NCBI RefSeq assembly: GCF_009852415.1
Contig: NZ_WOXS01000002.1
Span: 7,170,001 to 7,234,000, forward strand
Length of the DNA: 64,000 nt
Direction: 5' to 3'
From: Streptomyces sp. Tu 3180
GTDB taxonomy: Bacteria; Actinomycetota; Actinomycetes; Streptomycetales; Streptomycetaceae
Below, one piece after another: positions 42,170 through 50,689 of the stretch. A model generated the notes under the pieces. The model was not told where the DNA came from, ran no database searches, and saw only the letters and a program-made list of their open reading frames with translations. How positions within the stretch are numbered: the first letter of the stretch is position 1; every line of letters begins with the position of its first letter. The position numbers and the translations under genes were made by a program.

Positions 42170-43141
42170 TCAGTTGCCGCGGTGCGCCCGCCAGCCCCGC
42201 CAGGCCGAGTCGACCATCTCGTGCACCGAGCGCCGGGCGGTCCAGCCGAGGAGTTCGGCCGCCCGGGTGGCCGACGCCACCGCGCGGGGCGCGTCACCGG
42301 GGCGGCGGCCCTCGACCAGCGGGGCGCGGGTGTCACCGGTGACCTCGCCGATGACCGCGATCAGCTCGCGCACCGAGACGCCCTCGCCGCGGCCGATGTT
42401 CACCGTCAGGTCGCCGGCGGGGCCCCCGCCGGACAGCCGGCGGGCCGCCGCCAGGTGGGCGTCCGCCAGATCGGCCACGTGGATGTAGTCACGGATGCAG
42501 GTGCCGTCCGGGGTCGGGTAGTCGTCGCCGAAGATCCGCGGGGCCTCGTCCCGGGTGAGCCGGTCGAAGACCATCGGCACGATGTTGAAGACCCCGGTGT
42601 CGGCCAGCTCCGGCGACGCCGCCCCCGCCACGTTGAAGTAGCGCAGGCACACCGTGGCGATCCCGTGCGCGCGGCCCGCCGCCCGCACCAGCCACTCGCC
42701 GGCCAGCTTGGTCTCGCCGTACGGGTTCACCGGGGAGCAGGGCGTGTCCTCCGTGATGAGGTCCACACCGGGGTCGCCGTACACGGCCGCGGAGGAGGAG
42801 AACACGAAGCGTTCGATCCCGGCCTCCGCGACGGCGTCCAGGAGCGTCGCGAGACCGCCGACGTTCTCCCGGTAGTACCGGGTCGGCTGCGCCACGGACT
42901 CGGCGACCTGCTTGCGCGCGGCGAGGTGCACGACCCCCGTCACCCCGTGCTCCGCGAGGACCCGCTTGAGCAGGTCGCCGTCCAGCGACGAGCCCCTGAC
43001 CAGCGGGACGTCGGCGGGAAGCCGCGCGGGCACCCCGGCCGAGAGGTCGTCCAGCGCGACGACGCGCTCCCCGGCATCGGCCATGGCCCGCGCCACGTGT
43101 GCCCCGATGTAACCGGCTCCGCCGGTGATCAGCCATGTCAT
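42170..43141 (-). CDS. galE: UDP-glucose 4-epimerase
   Basis: Predicted 323-residue extended short-chain dehydrogenase that interconverts UDP-glucose and UDP-galactose. NAD motif GGAGYIGAHVARAM at about 7-20; catalytic Ser in FSSSAAVYGD; Tyr and Lys in YGETK; substrate block RYFNVAGA and GTCIRDYIHVADLADAH are typical GalE. It is divergent from the CDP-alcohol phosphatidyltransferase cluster and may supply its sugar donor. Other UDP-sugar epimerisations are possible. Confidence 0.9.
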   Translation of the reverse strand: MTWLITGGAGYIGAHVARAMADAGERVVALDDLSAGVPARLPADVPLVRGSSLDGDLLKRVLAEHGVTGVVHLAARKQVAESVAQPTRYYRENVGGLATLLDAVAEAGIERFVFSSSAAVYGDPGVDLITEDTPCSPVNPYGETKLAGEWLVRAAGRAHGIATVCLRYFNVAGAASPELADTGVFNIVPMVFDRLTRDEAPRIFGDDYPTPDGTCIRDYIHVADLADAHLAAARRLSGGGPAGDLTVNIGRGEGVSVRELIAVIGEVTGDTRAPLVEGRRPGDAPRAVASATRAAELLGWTARRSVHEMVDSAWRGWRAHRGN

Positions 43142-43426
43142 GGTCGCCCACCCTATGCCGAGCGGGCCGGGCGGCCCGCAATGTCCCGCATGGGCCCCGG
43201 TGTCCCTTCTGGCGGCACGGTTTGTGGGGCGGGCCCCGCATCCCCGATGATGATCGCGGCAGCGGTGTGGGCGAACCGCGTCGATCCAGCCGTCGAACGG
43301 GCGGTGAACACGCGCTTCCGGGCATCCGATAGCCTCTGCCGACATGCCGCCCGGAGGTCACCGCACGGGCGCCCCACCATGTACATGACCGACGTGGACG
43401 CGTCGGCACCCAGGGAGTGAGTTCGG

Positions 43427-45283
43427 TTGTCGACCGCCATCCTCACCGGTCAGCCGGTCCCCGGTTCGTCGCTCGAGGGCGATCTGCGCTCCCTCGGGTT
43501 CGACGTGCGGACCGCGTCCGGCACCGCCGAGGCCGAGGCCCTGCTCGCCGCGGTGCCGGCGGGGGAACGGGTCGCGGTGGTCGACGCCCGGTTCGTGGGC
43601 CATCTGCACGCGCTGCGCCTCGGCCTCACCGACCCCCGCTTCGAGCTCGCCGCGATCCCGGGCGCCGTCACCGCCCGCCCGGCCGGCCGGGCGGCCCTGG
43701 CCCGCGCCCTGGCCCGCGAGGACTCCGCGGCCGGCGGCCGGACCGCCGAGACCGCCGGTGACGGCCCGGCGGCCGGCGGCACCACCCTCGTCGACGGCCT
43801 CGCCGACCGCATCGCCGGCGCCCTGGACACCGACGGCGCCGACGTGCACCGGCCCGAGCTCGGCCGCCTCGTCGCCACCGTCCCCGGCGACCCGCAGGCC
43901 CGCAACGAGGCCCGCCGGGCCGTCGCCGCCGTCGACGACGAGGCCGTCCGCCTGAAGTCGGCGGTCAAGGCCCGCGACGGCTTCTTCACCACCTACTTCA
44001 TCAGCCCGTACTCCCGCTACATCGCCCGCTGGTGCGCCCGCCGGGGCCTCACCCCCAACCAGGTCACCACCGCCTCGCTGCTCACCGCGCTCATAGCGGC
44101 CGGCTGCGCCGCCACCGGAACCCGCGGCGGCTTCGTGGCCGCCGGCGTGCTGCTCATCGCCTCCTTCGTGCTGGACTGCACCGACGGCCAGCTCGCCCGC
44201 TACTCCCTGCAGTACTCGACCCTCGGCGCCTGGCTCGACGCCACCTTCGACCGCGCCAAGGAGTACGCCTACTACGCGGGCCTCGCCCTCGGCGCGGCCC
44301 GCGGCGGTGACGACGTGTGGGCCCTCGCCCTCGGCGCGATGGTCCTGCAGACCTGCCGGCACGTGGTCGACTTCTCGTTCAACGAGGCCAACCACGACGC
44401 CACCGCCAACACCAGCCCCACCGCCGCCCTCTCCGACCGGCTCGACAGCGTCGGCTGGACGGTCTGGGTGCGCCGCATGATCGTCCTGCCGATCGGCGAA
44501 CGCTGGGCCATGATCGCCGTCCTCACGGCCGTCACCACCCCCCGGATCACCTTCTACGCCCTGCTGGCCGGCTGCGCCCTCGCGGCCACGTACACCACGG
44601 CGGGCCGCGTCCTGCGCTCGCTGACCCGCAGGGCCCGCCGCACCGACCGGGCGGCCCGCGCGCTCGCCGACCTCGCCGACTCCGGCCCGCTCGCCGAGGC
44701 CCTCGCCGGTCCGCTGGGGGCCCCCGCACGCCGGCTGCCCGGCGTCGCCGCCCCCGCCGTCGCGCTGCTCGGCGGCCTGGCCGTCGTCGCCACGGCCGTG
44801 TCCACCGGCTTCGGCGGCCCGTGGACGGCCGTCGCCGCCTGCGCCTACGTCCTGACCTCAGCCCTGGCCGTCGCCCGCCCCCTCAAGGGCGCCCTCGACT
44901 GGCTCGTCCCCCCCTTCCTGCGCGCCGCCGAGTACGGCACCGTCCTGGCACTGGCGGCCGACGCGGACGTGAACGGAGCGCTTCCCGCGGCCTACGGGCT
45001 GGTGTCCGCGGTCGCCTACCATCACTACGACACGGTCTACCGCATCCGCGGCAACGCCGGCGCGCCCCCGCACTGGCTGGTGCGGGCGATCGGGGGGCAC
45101 GAGGGCCGCGTCCTGGCGGTCGCCGTCCTGGCGGCCCTGCTCACCGCCCCGCAGTTCACGGTCGCGCTCACGGTGCTCGCCGTGGCCGTGGCCCTGCTGG
45201 TGCTCGCCGAGAGCATCCGCTTCTGGGTGTCCGCCCACCGGGTCGGGGCACCTGCCGTACACGATGAAGGAGAACCCGCATGA
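43427..45283 (+). CDS. CDP-alcohol phosphatidyltransferase with extra N-terminal domain
   Basis: Predicted 618-residue membrane protein. An N-terminal soluble domain (about 1-170, possibly the DUF5941 type) precedes a CDP-alcohol phosphotransferase core. The catalytic signature reads DCTDGQLARY, then G and LDATFD (about 247-272), the full D-x2-DG-x2-AR-x8-G-x3-D-x3-D pattern. About eight further hydrophobic spans follow, more than simple family members have. It would transfer a phospho-alcohol from a CDP-alcohol to an acceptor. The start is TTG at 43427 with GGGAG about 9 bases upstream. The next gene starts in its stop codon (ATGA). Confidence 0.82.
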   Translation: MSTAILTGQPVPGSSLEGDLRSLGFDVRTASGTAEAEALLAAVPAGERVAVVDARFVGHLHALRLGLTDPRFELAAIPGAVTARPAGRAALARALAREDSAAGGRTAETAGDGPAAGGTTLVDGLADRIAGALDTDGADVHRPELGRLVATVPGDPQARNEARRAVAAVDDEAVRLKSAVKARDGFFTTYFISPYSRYIARWCARRGLTPNQVTTASLLTALIAAGCAATGTRGGFVAAGVLLIASFVLDCTDGQLARYSLQYSTLGAWLDATFDRAKEYAYYAGLALGAARGGDDVWALALGAMVLQTCRHVVDFSFNEANHDATANTSPTAALSDRLDSVGWTVWVRRMIVLPIGERWAMIAVLTAVTTPRITFYALLAGCALAATYTTAGRVLRSLTRRARRTDRAARALADLADSGPLAEALAGPLGAPARRLPGVAAPAVALLGGLAVVATAVSTGFGGPWTAVAACAYVLTSALAVARPLKGALDWLVPPFLRAAEYGTVLALAADADVNGALPAAYGLVSAVAYHHYDTVYRIRGNAGAPPHWLVRAIGGHEGRVLAVAVLAALLTAPQFTVALTVLAVAVALLVLAESIRFWVSAHRVGAPAVHDEGEPA

Positions 45284-46032
45284 TCGGCCTCGTGCTGGCG
45301 GCCGGCGCCGGACGGCGTCTTCGCCCCTACACCGACAGCCTTCCCAAGGCGCTGGTGCCGGTGGGGCCCGCGGGCATAGACGGCGAACCGACGGTTCTCG
45401 ACCTCACCCTCGGCAACTTCGCCGAGATCGGCCTGACCGAGGCCGCGATCATCGTCGGCTACCGCAAGGAGGCCGTGTACGAGCGCAAGGCGGCCCTGGA
45501 GAAGAAGTACGGTCTCCGGCTCACCCTCATCGACAACGACAAGGCCGAGGAGTGGAACAACGCCTACTCCCTGTGGTGCGGCCGTGGCGCCCTCGCGGAC
45601 GGCGTGATCCTCGCCAACGGCGACACCGTCCACCCGGTCTCCGTCGAGAAGACGCTGCTCGCCGCCCGCGGTGACGGCAGGAGGATCATCCTCGCCCTCG
45701 ACACCGTGAAGCCGCTGGCGGACGAGGAGATGAAGGTCGTCGTCGACCCCGACAGGGGCATGACGAAGATCACCAAGCTGATGGACCCCGCCGAGGCCAC
45801 CGGCGAGTACATCGGCGTCACCCTCATCGAGGGCGACGCGGCCCCCGAGCTCGCCGACGCGCTGAGGACGGTCTGGGAGACCGACCCGCAGCAGTTCTAC
45901 GAGCACGGCTACCAGGAGCTCGTGAACCGAGGCTTCCGGATCGACGTGGCGCCGATCGGCGACGTCAAGTGGGTGGAGATCGACAACCACGACGACCTCG
46001 CCCGCGGACGGGAGATCGCGTGCCAGTACTGA
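45280..46032 (+). CDS. NTP-transferase family nucleotidyltransferase
   Basis: Predicted 250-residue sugar-1-phosphate/phospho-alcohol nucleotidyltransferase. Signature VLAAGAGRRLRPYTDSLPKALVPV at about 5-28, metal-binding Asp in ANGDT, and a final VEIDNHDDL. It looks closest to the cytidylyltransferases of phosphocholine or inositol-1-phosphate, and would provide the CDP-alcohol used by the flanking CDP-alcohol transferases. It overlaps the upstream gene by 4 bases and the downstream gene by 13. The exact substrate cannot be read from sequence. Confidence 0.82.
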   Translation: MIGLVLAAGAGRRLRPYTDSLPKALVPVGPAGIDGEPTVLDLTLGNFAEIGLTEAAIIVGYRKEAVYERKAALEKKYGLRLTLIDNDKAEEWNNAYSLWCGRGALADGVILANGDTVHPVSVEKTLLAARGDGRRIILALDTVKPLADEEMKVVVDPDRGMTKITKLMDPAEATGEYIGVTLIEGDAAPELADALRTVWETDPQQFYEHGYQELVNRGFRIDVAPIGDVKWVEIDNHDDLARGREIACQY

Positions 46033-47081
46033 CCCGGCTCATCCCCTCCCCGCTCGTCGTCGACATCCGCCCCGGCGCCCTCGACGACCTGGGCTGCGTC
46101 CTCGCCGACGAGCGCATCTCGCACTCCGGCAGGCTGGCCATCGCGGTCAGCGGCGGATCGGGCGCCCGCCTGCGCGAGCGCATCGCACCGAGTCTGCCCG
46201 GCGCCACCTGGTACGAGGTCGGCGGCGGCACCATCGACGACGCGGTCCGGCTGGCGGGCGCCATAAAGGCCGGCCACTACGACGCGGTCGTCGGCCTCGG
46301 CGGCGGCAAGATCATCGACTGCGCCAAGTTCGCGGCGGCCCGCGTCGGCCTCCCGCTGGTCGCGGTCGCCACCAACCTCGCGCACGACGGCCTGTGCTCG
46401 CCGGTCGCCACGCTCGACAACGACGCGGGCCGCGGCTCGTACGGTGTGCCGAACCCGATCGCGGTCGTCATCGACCTGAACGTGATCCGTGAGGCACCCA
46501 TCCGTTTCGTGCGCTCCGGCATCGGCGACGCCATCTCCAACATCTCCGCGGTCGCCGACTGGGAGCTCGCCCACCGGGTCAAGGGCGAGAAGGTCGACGG
46601 CCTCGCCGCGGCCATGGCCCGGCAGGCGGGCGAGGCGGTGCTGCGGCACCCGGGCGGTGTCGGCGACGACGCCTTCCTGCAGGTCCTGGCCGAGGCACTG
46701 GTCCTCACCGGCATCGCCATGTCGGTCTCCGGCGACTCGCGGCCGTCCTCCGGGGCCTGCCACGAGATCAACCACGCCTTCGACCTGCTCTTCCCCAGAC
46801 GCGCCGCCGCCCACGGCGAGCAGTGCGGACTGGGCGCGGCCTTCGCGATGTACCTGCGGGGGGCGCACGAGGAGTCCGCGTACATGGCCGAGGTACTGCG
46901 CCGGCACGGGCTGCCGGTGCTGCCTCAGGAGATCGGATTCACGCCGGACGAGTTCGTCCGGGCCGTCGAGTTCGCCCCGGAGACCCGGCCCGGCCGCTAC
47001 ACGATCCTCGAGCATCTCGACCTGAAGACCGAACAGATCAAGGACGTCTACGCCGACTATGTCAAGGCCATCGGTAGCTGA
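46020..47081 (+). CDS. Glycerol-1-phosphate dehydrogenase-like (AraM/EgsA) protein
   Basis: Predicted 353-residue NAD(P)-dependent, metal-binding dehydrogenase of the iron-containing alcohol dehydrogenase/dehydroquinate-synthase fold. VGLGGGKIIDCAKFAA (about 92-108) is the nucleotide site. NLAHDGLCSPVA, SGACHEINHAFDLLF and AAHGEQCGLG hold the Asp and His metal ligands in the arrangement of sn-glycerol-1-phosphate dehydrogenases (archaeal EgsA, Bacillus AraM). It would reduce dihydroxyacetone phosphate to sn-glycerol-1-phosphate. GTG at 46020 has GGGAG upstream and overlaps the nucleotidyltransferase; its 3' end overlaps the next gene by 23 bases. Confidence 0.78.
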   Translation: MPVLTRLIPSPLVVDIRPGALDDLGCVLADERISHSGRLAIAVSGGSGARLRERIAPSLPGATWYEVGGGTIDDAVRLAGAIKAGHYDAVVGLGGGKIIDCAKFAAARVGLPLVAVATNLAHDGLCSPVATLDNDAGRGSYGVPNPIAVVIDLNVIREAPIRFVRSGIGDAISNISAVADWELAHRVKGEKVDGLAAAMARQAGEAVLRHPGGVGDDAFLQVLAEALVLTGIAMSVSGDSRPSSGACHEINHAFDLLFPRRAAAHGEQCGLGAAFAMYLRGAHEESAYMAEVLRRHGLPVLPQEIGFTPDEFVRAVEFAPETRPGRYTILEHLDLKTEQIKDVYADYVKAIGS

Positions 47082-47838
47082 ACTCCGTCCGGTCGTGCAC
47101 CCCCCGGGGGTCAAGGACCGGCGAAGCGGTGAGCACTGGATGGGCCGCCTCTACATGCGAGAGGTGTCCCTGCGGGTGGACCGCTACCTGGTGAACACCA
47201 GGGTCACGCCCAACCAGCTCACGTACCTGATGACCGTCTTCGGCGTCCTCGCGGCCCCGGCGCTGCTGGTGCCGGGGATCACGGGGGCCGTCCTCGGCGT
47301 GGTCATGGTCCAGCTGTACCTCCTGCTGGACTGCGTCGACGGCGAGATCGCGCGCTGGAAGAAGCAGTACTCGCTCGGCGGCGTCTACCTCGACCGGGTC
47401 GGCGCCTACCTGTGCGACGCCGCCGTCCTGGTCGGGCTGGGCCTGCGCGCCGCCGACCTGTGGGGCACCGGGCGCGTCGACTGGCTCTGGGCCTTCCTCG
47501 GCACCCTGGCCGCGCTCGGCGCGATCCTGGTCAAGGCCGAGACCGACCTCGTCGGCGTCGCCCGCCACCAGGGCGGCCTGCCGCCCGTCAAGGAGGCCGC
47601 GTCCGAGCCGCGCTCCTCCGGCATGGCGCTGGCCCGCCGGGCGGCCGCCGCGCTCAAGTTCCACCGGCTGATCCTCGGCATCGAGGCGTCCCTGCTGATC
47701 CTGGTCCTCGCGATCGCGGACGCGGTCCGCGACGACCTGTTCTTCACCCGGCTCGGCACCGCCGTCCTCGCCGGCATCGCCCTGCTGCAGACCCTGCTGC
47801 ACCTGGTGTCCATCCTCGCCTCCAGCAGGCTGAAGTGA
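47059..47838 (+). CDS. CDP-alcohol phosphatidyltransferase (single domain)
   Basis: Predicted 259-residue membrane enzyme, with about six spans. The catalytic motif is DCVDGEIARW, then G, LDRVGAYLCD (about 91-118). The N-terminal 30 residues carry a conserved-looking GEHWMGRLYMR amphipathic segment. It is the second such transferase in the operon and probably uses a different acceptor from the first. It overlaps the dehydrogenase gene by 23 bases and the glycosyltransferase gene by 4 (GTGA), implying translational coupling. Confidence 0.85.
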   Translation: MSRPSVAELRPVVHPPGVKDRRSGEHWMGRLYMREVSLRVDRYLVNTRVTPNQLTYLMTVFGVLAAPALLVPGITGAVLGVVMVQLYLLLDCVDGEIARWKKQYSLGGVYLDRVGAYLCDAAVLVGLGLRAADLWGTGRVDWLWAFLGTLAALGAILVKAETDLVGVARHQGGLPPVKEAASEPRSSGMALARRAAAALKFHRLILGIEASLLILVLAIADAVRDDLFFTRLGTAVLAGIALLQTLLHLVSILASSRLK

Positions 47839-48719
47839 GCGCCCGCATGAAGGTCGGTGCGGTGATCATCACCATGGGCAACCGCCCCGACGAGCTGCGC
47901 GCCCTGCTCGACTCGGTCGCCAAGCAGGACGGCGACCCGGTCGAGGTCGTCGTGGTCGGCAACGGCTCGCCCGTCCCGGACGTCCCCGAAGGCGTGCGGA
48001 CGATCGAGCTGCCGGAGAACCTCGGCATCCCCGGCGGCCGCAACGTCGGCATCGAGGCCTTCGGCCCCGGCGGCCGGGACGTCGACGTCCTGCTGTTCCT
48101 CGACGACGACGGACTGCTGGCGCACCACGACACCGCCGAGCTGTGCCGCGAGGCCTTCGCGGCCGATCCGAGGCTCGGCATCATCAGCTTCCGCATAGCC
48201 GACCCGGAGACCGGCGTCACCCAGCGCCGTCACGTACCCCGGCTGCGCGCCTCCGACCCGATGCGCTCCTCCCGCGTGACCACCTTCCTCGGCGGCGCCA
48301 ACGCCGTGCGCACCCGGGTCTTCGCCGAGGTCGGCGGACTGCCGGACGAGTTCTTCTACGCCCACGAGGAGACCGACCTGGCCTGGCGGGCGCTCGACGC
48401 GGGCTGGATGATCGACTACCGGTCCGACATGGTGCTGTACCACCCGACCACCGCCCCCTCGCGGCACGCGGTCTACCACCGCATGGTCGCCCGCAACCGC
48501 GTCTGGCTGGCCCGCCGCAACCTCCCCGCGCTCCTGGTCCCGGTCTACCTGGGCGTCTGGATGCTCCTCACTCTCCTGCGCCGCCCCTCGCGTCCCGCCC
48601 TGAAGGCGTGGTTCGGCGGATTCCGGGAGGGCTGGGCCACCTCCTGCGGATCCCGCCGGCCCATGAAGTGGCGTACGGTGTGGCGGCTGACCCGACTGGG
48701 CCGGCCCCCCGTCATCTGA
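47835..48719 (+). CDS. Family 2 glycosyltransferase
   Basis: Predicted 294-residue inverting GT-A glycosyltransferase. VGAVIITMGNRPDELRALLDS at about 6-27 is the nucleotide-binding start, LLFLDDDGLL holds the DxD-like metal site, and FYAHEETDLAWRALDAGW carries the ED catalytic-base region. A hydrophobic stretch near the C-terminus (LLVPVYLGVWMLLTLL) suggests membrane anchoring. GTG at 47835 overlaps the upstream stop (GTGA); an ATG four codons later is the alternative. It would decorate the lipid or polymer made by the neighbouring enzymes. Confidence 0.85.
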   Translation: MSARMKVGAVIITMGNRPDELRALLDSVAKQDGDPVEVVVVGNGSPVPDVPEGVRTIELPENLGIPGGRNVGIEAFGPGGRDVDVLLFLDDDGLLAHHDTAELCREAFAADPRLGIISFRIADPETGVTQRRHVPRLRASDPMRSSRVTTFLGGANAVRTRVFAEVGGLPDEFFYAHEETDLAWRALDAGWMIDYRSDMVLYHPTTAPSRHAVYHRMVARNRVWLARRNLPALLVPVYLGVWMLLTLLRRPSRPALKAWFGGFREGWATSCGSRRPMKWRTVWRLTRLGRPPVI

Positions 48720-48817
48720 CAAGCTCGTATCCGGGAACATCGGGGCCGTACCCAGGCTCCCCGGCTCATGCCAGGCCCGCACAGGCCGCGCATCACGAAG
48801 ACGAAAGTTTTCCACCA

Positions 48818-49753
48818 GTGAGTGAGACAACGCACGACGGCACGGTCGCGGTGAGCGCGCCCGTGCCGCCCGACGAGGGCCTCACGGCGGAACGGCTCGC
48901 CGCCAAGTACGGGCTGTCCGTCAGCGGTGCCCGGCCGTCGCTGGCCGAGTACGTCCGTCAGCTGTGGGGGCGGCGGCACTTCATCGTCGCCTTCTCGCAG
49001 GCGAAGCTGACCGCCCAGTACAGCCAGGCCAAGCTCGGGCAGCTGTGGCAGGTGGCGACGCCGCTGCTGAACGCGGCCGTGTACTTCTTCATCTTCGGTC
49101 TGCTGCTGGGCGCCAACCGGGGCATCCCGGGCGACGTCTACGTGCCGTTCCTGGTGACGGGCGTGTTCGTGTTCACCTTCACGCAGAGCTCGGTCCTGGC
49201 CGGGGTGCGGGCGATCTCCGGGAACCTGGGGCTGGTGCGGGCGCTGCACTTCCCGCGGGCCTCGCTGCCGGTCTCCTTCGCGCTGCAGCAGCTGCAGCAG
49301 CTGCTGTTCTCGATGCTGGTGCTGGTCGTGGTGGTGCTGGCGTTCGGCAGTCCGCCGGCCCTGTCGTGGCTGCTGGTGGTGCCCGCGCTGCTGCTGCAGT
49401 TCGTGTTCAACACCGGGCTGGCGCTGATCTTCGCGCGGATGGGCAGCCGGACGCCGGACCTGGCGCAGCTGATGCCGTTCGTGCTGCGCACCTGGATGTA
49501 CGCCTCGGGCGTGATGTTCAGCATCCCGGCGATGCTCGCGGACAAGGACGTGCCCGGCTGGCTGGCGGACGTGCTGCAGTGGAACCCGGCCGCGGTCTAC
49601 ATGGACCTGGTCCGGTTCGCGATGATCGACGACTACGGCTCCTCGTACCTGCCCCCGCACGTGTGGGCGTTCGCGGCGGGCTGGGCGGTACTGGCCGGCA
49701 CGGTCGGCTTCGTCTACTTCTGGAAGGCTGAGGAGAGGTACGGCCGTGGCTGA
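48818..49753 (+). CDS. ABC-2 type transporter permease (TagG/Wzm-like)
   Basis: Predicted 311-residue permease with a 65-residue cytosolic N-terminus and six spans, of the ABC-2 class that exports teichoic acid, O-antigen and related polymers. FSQAKLTAQYSQAKLGQLWQVATPLLNAAVYFFIFG and the LRTWMYASGVMFSIPAML segment are characteristic. A CAG/CTG-rich run at about 49282-49310 encodes LQQLQQLL. GTG at 48818. It overlaps the ATPase gene by 8 bases; 98 bases separate it from the glycosyltransferase gene, so a separate promoter is possible. Confidence 0.87.
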   Translation: MSETTHDGTVAVSAPVPPDEGLTAERLAAKYGLSVSGARPSLAEYVRQLWGRRHFIVAFSQAKLTAQYSQAKLGQLWQVATPLLNAAVYFFIFGLLLGANRGIPGDVYVPFLVTGVFVFTFTQSSVLAGVRAISGNLGLVRALHFPRASLPVSFALQQLQQLLFSMLVLVVVVLAFGSPPALSWLLVVPALLLQFVFNTGLALIFARMGSRTPDLAQLMPFVLRTWMYASGVMFSIPAMLADKDVPGWLADVLQWNPAAVYMDLVRFAMIDDYGSSYLPPHVWAFAAGWAVLAGTVGFVYFWKAEERYGRG

Positions 49754-50534
49754 CGAGACGACGGGCGCACGCGTCCCCACCGTCATCGCGGACGACCTGC
49801 ACATCGTCTACCGCGTCAACGGTGCCAAGACCGGCAAGGGATCCGCCACGGCGGCGCTCAGCCGCATCCTGAGGCGGGGCAAGGACGACGAGGCGCGGGG
49901 CGTGCGCAAGGTGCACGCCGTGCGCGGGGTCTCCTTCGTCGCCTACCGGGGCGAGGCCATCGGCCTGATCGGCTCCAACGGCTCCGGCAAGTCGACCCTG
50001 CTGCGGGCCATCGCCGGCCTGCTGCCCGCGGAGAAGGGCAAGGTCTACACCGACGGCCAGCCCTCCCTGCTCGGCGTCAACGCCGCCCTGATGAACGACC
50101 TGACGGGTGAACGGAACGTCATACTGGGCGGGCTCGCGATGGGCATGTCCCGCGAGGAGATCAAGGCCCGCTACCAGGAGATCGTCGACTTCTCCGGGAT
50201 CAACGAGAAGGGCGACTTCATCACCCTGCCGATGCGCACCTACTCCTCCGGCATGGCGGCCCGGCTGCGCTTCTCCATCGCCGCCGCCAAGGACCACGAC
50301 GTCCTGATGATCGACGAGGCGCTGGCCACCGGCGACCGCAAGTTCCAGAAGCGCTCCGAGGCGCGCATCCGCGAGCTGCGCAAGGAGGCCGGGACGGTGT
50401 TCCTGGTCAGCCACAACAACAAGTCGATCCGCGACACCTGCGACCGCGTCCTGTGGCTGGAGCGCGGTGAGCTGCGCATGGACGGGCCGACCGACGAGGT
50501 GCTCAAGGAGTACGAGAAGTTCACCGGGAAGTAG
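49746..50534 (+). CDS. ABC transporter ATPase (TagH/Wzt-like)
   Basis: Predicted 262-residue ABC ATPase, partner of the preceding permease. Walker A GSNGSGKST at about 77-85, signature YSSGMAARL, Walker B VLMIDEAL, switch His in VSHNN. The N-terminal IVYRVNG and RGVRKVHAVRGVSF match TagH/Wzt exporters of cell-surface polysaccharides. It lacks the C-terminal substrate-binding extension of some Wzt proteins. A strong hairpin follows and ends the operon. Confidence 0.88.
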   Translation: MADETTGARVPTVIADDLHIVYRVNGAKTGKGSATAALSRILRRGKDDEARGVRKVHAVRGVSFVAYRGEAIGLIGSNGSGKSTLLRAIAGLLPAEKGKVYTDGQPSLLGVNAALMNDLTGERNVILGGLAMGMSREEIKARYQEIVDFSGINEKGDFITLPMRTYSSGMAARLRFSIAAAKDHDVLMIDEALATGDRKFQKRSEARIRELRKEAGTVFLVSHNNKSIRDTCDRVLWLERGELRMDGPTDEVLKEYEKFTGK

Positions 50535-50547
50535 CCCGATGCGGCCA

Positions 50548-50578
50548 GGGCCCCGCCGGAACTGCTCCGGTGGGGCCC
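50548..50578 (+). terminator. Hairpin terminator of the export operon
   Basis: Arms 50548-50560 and 50566-50578 form a 13-bp stem (one G-T pair) with a 5-base loop, 13 bases after the ATPase stop. It separates the export operon from the hopanoid operon. Confidence 0.7.
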
Positions 50579-50622
50579 GGCGTCTGCGAAGGAGGGGCCA
50601 ACTCCCGTGCGGGCGAGGAATC

Positions 50623-50689
50623 TTGACGCCGATCGGTGTGTTGTTGTGATGTGCCGGACCCCCGGCGGAACACGCCGCGTTGTACAACG
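50623..50689 (+). promoter_or_regulatory. Candidate hopanoid operon promoter and operator elements
   Basis: The 250-base region before hpnC is unusually AT-containing. It holds TTGACG (50623-50628) with TGATGT 18 bases on; GGAAC (50667-50671), 16 bases, then CGTAAG, shaped like an ECF sigma promoter; and a 12-bp perfect palindrome CGTTGTACAACG (50678-50689) lying over the latter. These are alternative candidates and none is proven. Confidence 0.4.

Noticed and set aside
43379..43420. Thirteen-residue frame just before the TTG start of the first CDP-alcohol transferase
   Set aside because: No ribosome-binding site of its own, no overlap with the next start and no structured repeat; more likely untranslated leader.
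49282..49310. CAG/CTG-rich microsatellite in the ABC permease gene
   Set aside because: It encodes a plausible LQQLQQLL stretch within a membrane protein and stays in frame; no evidence of variation.
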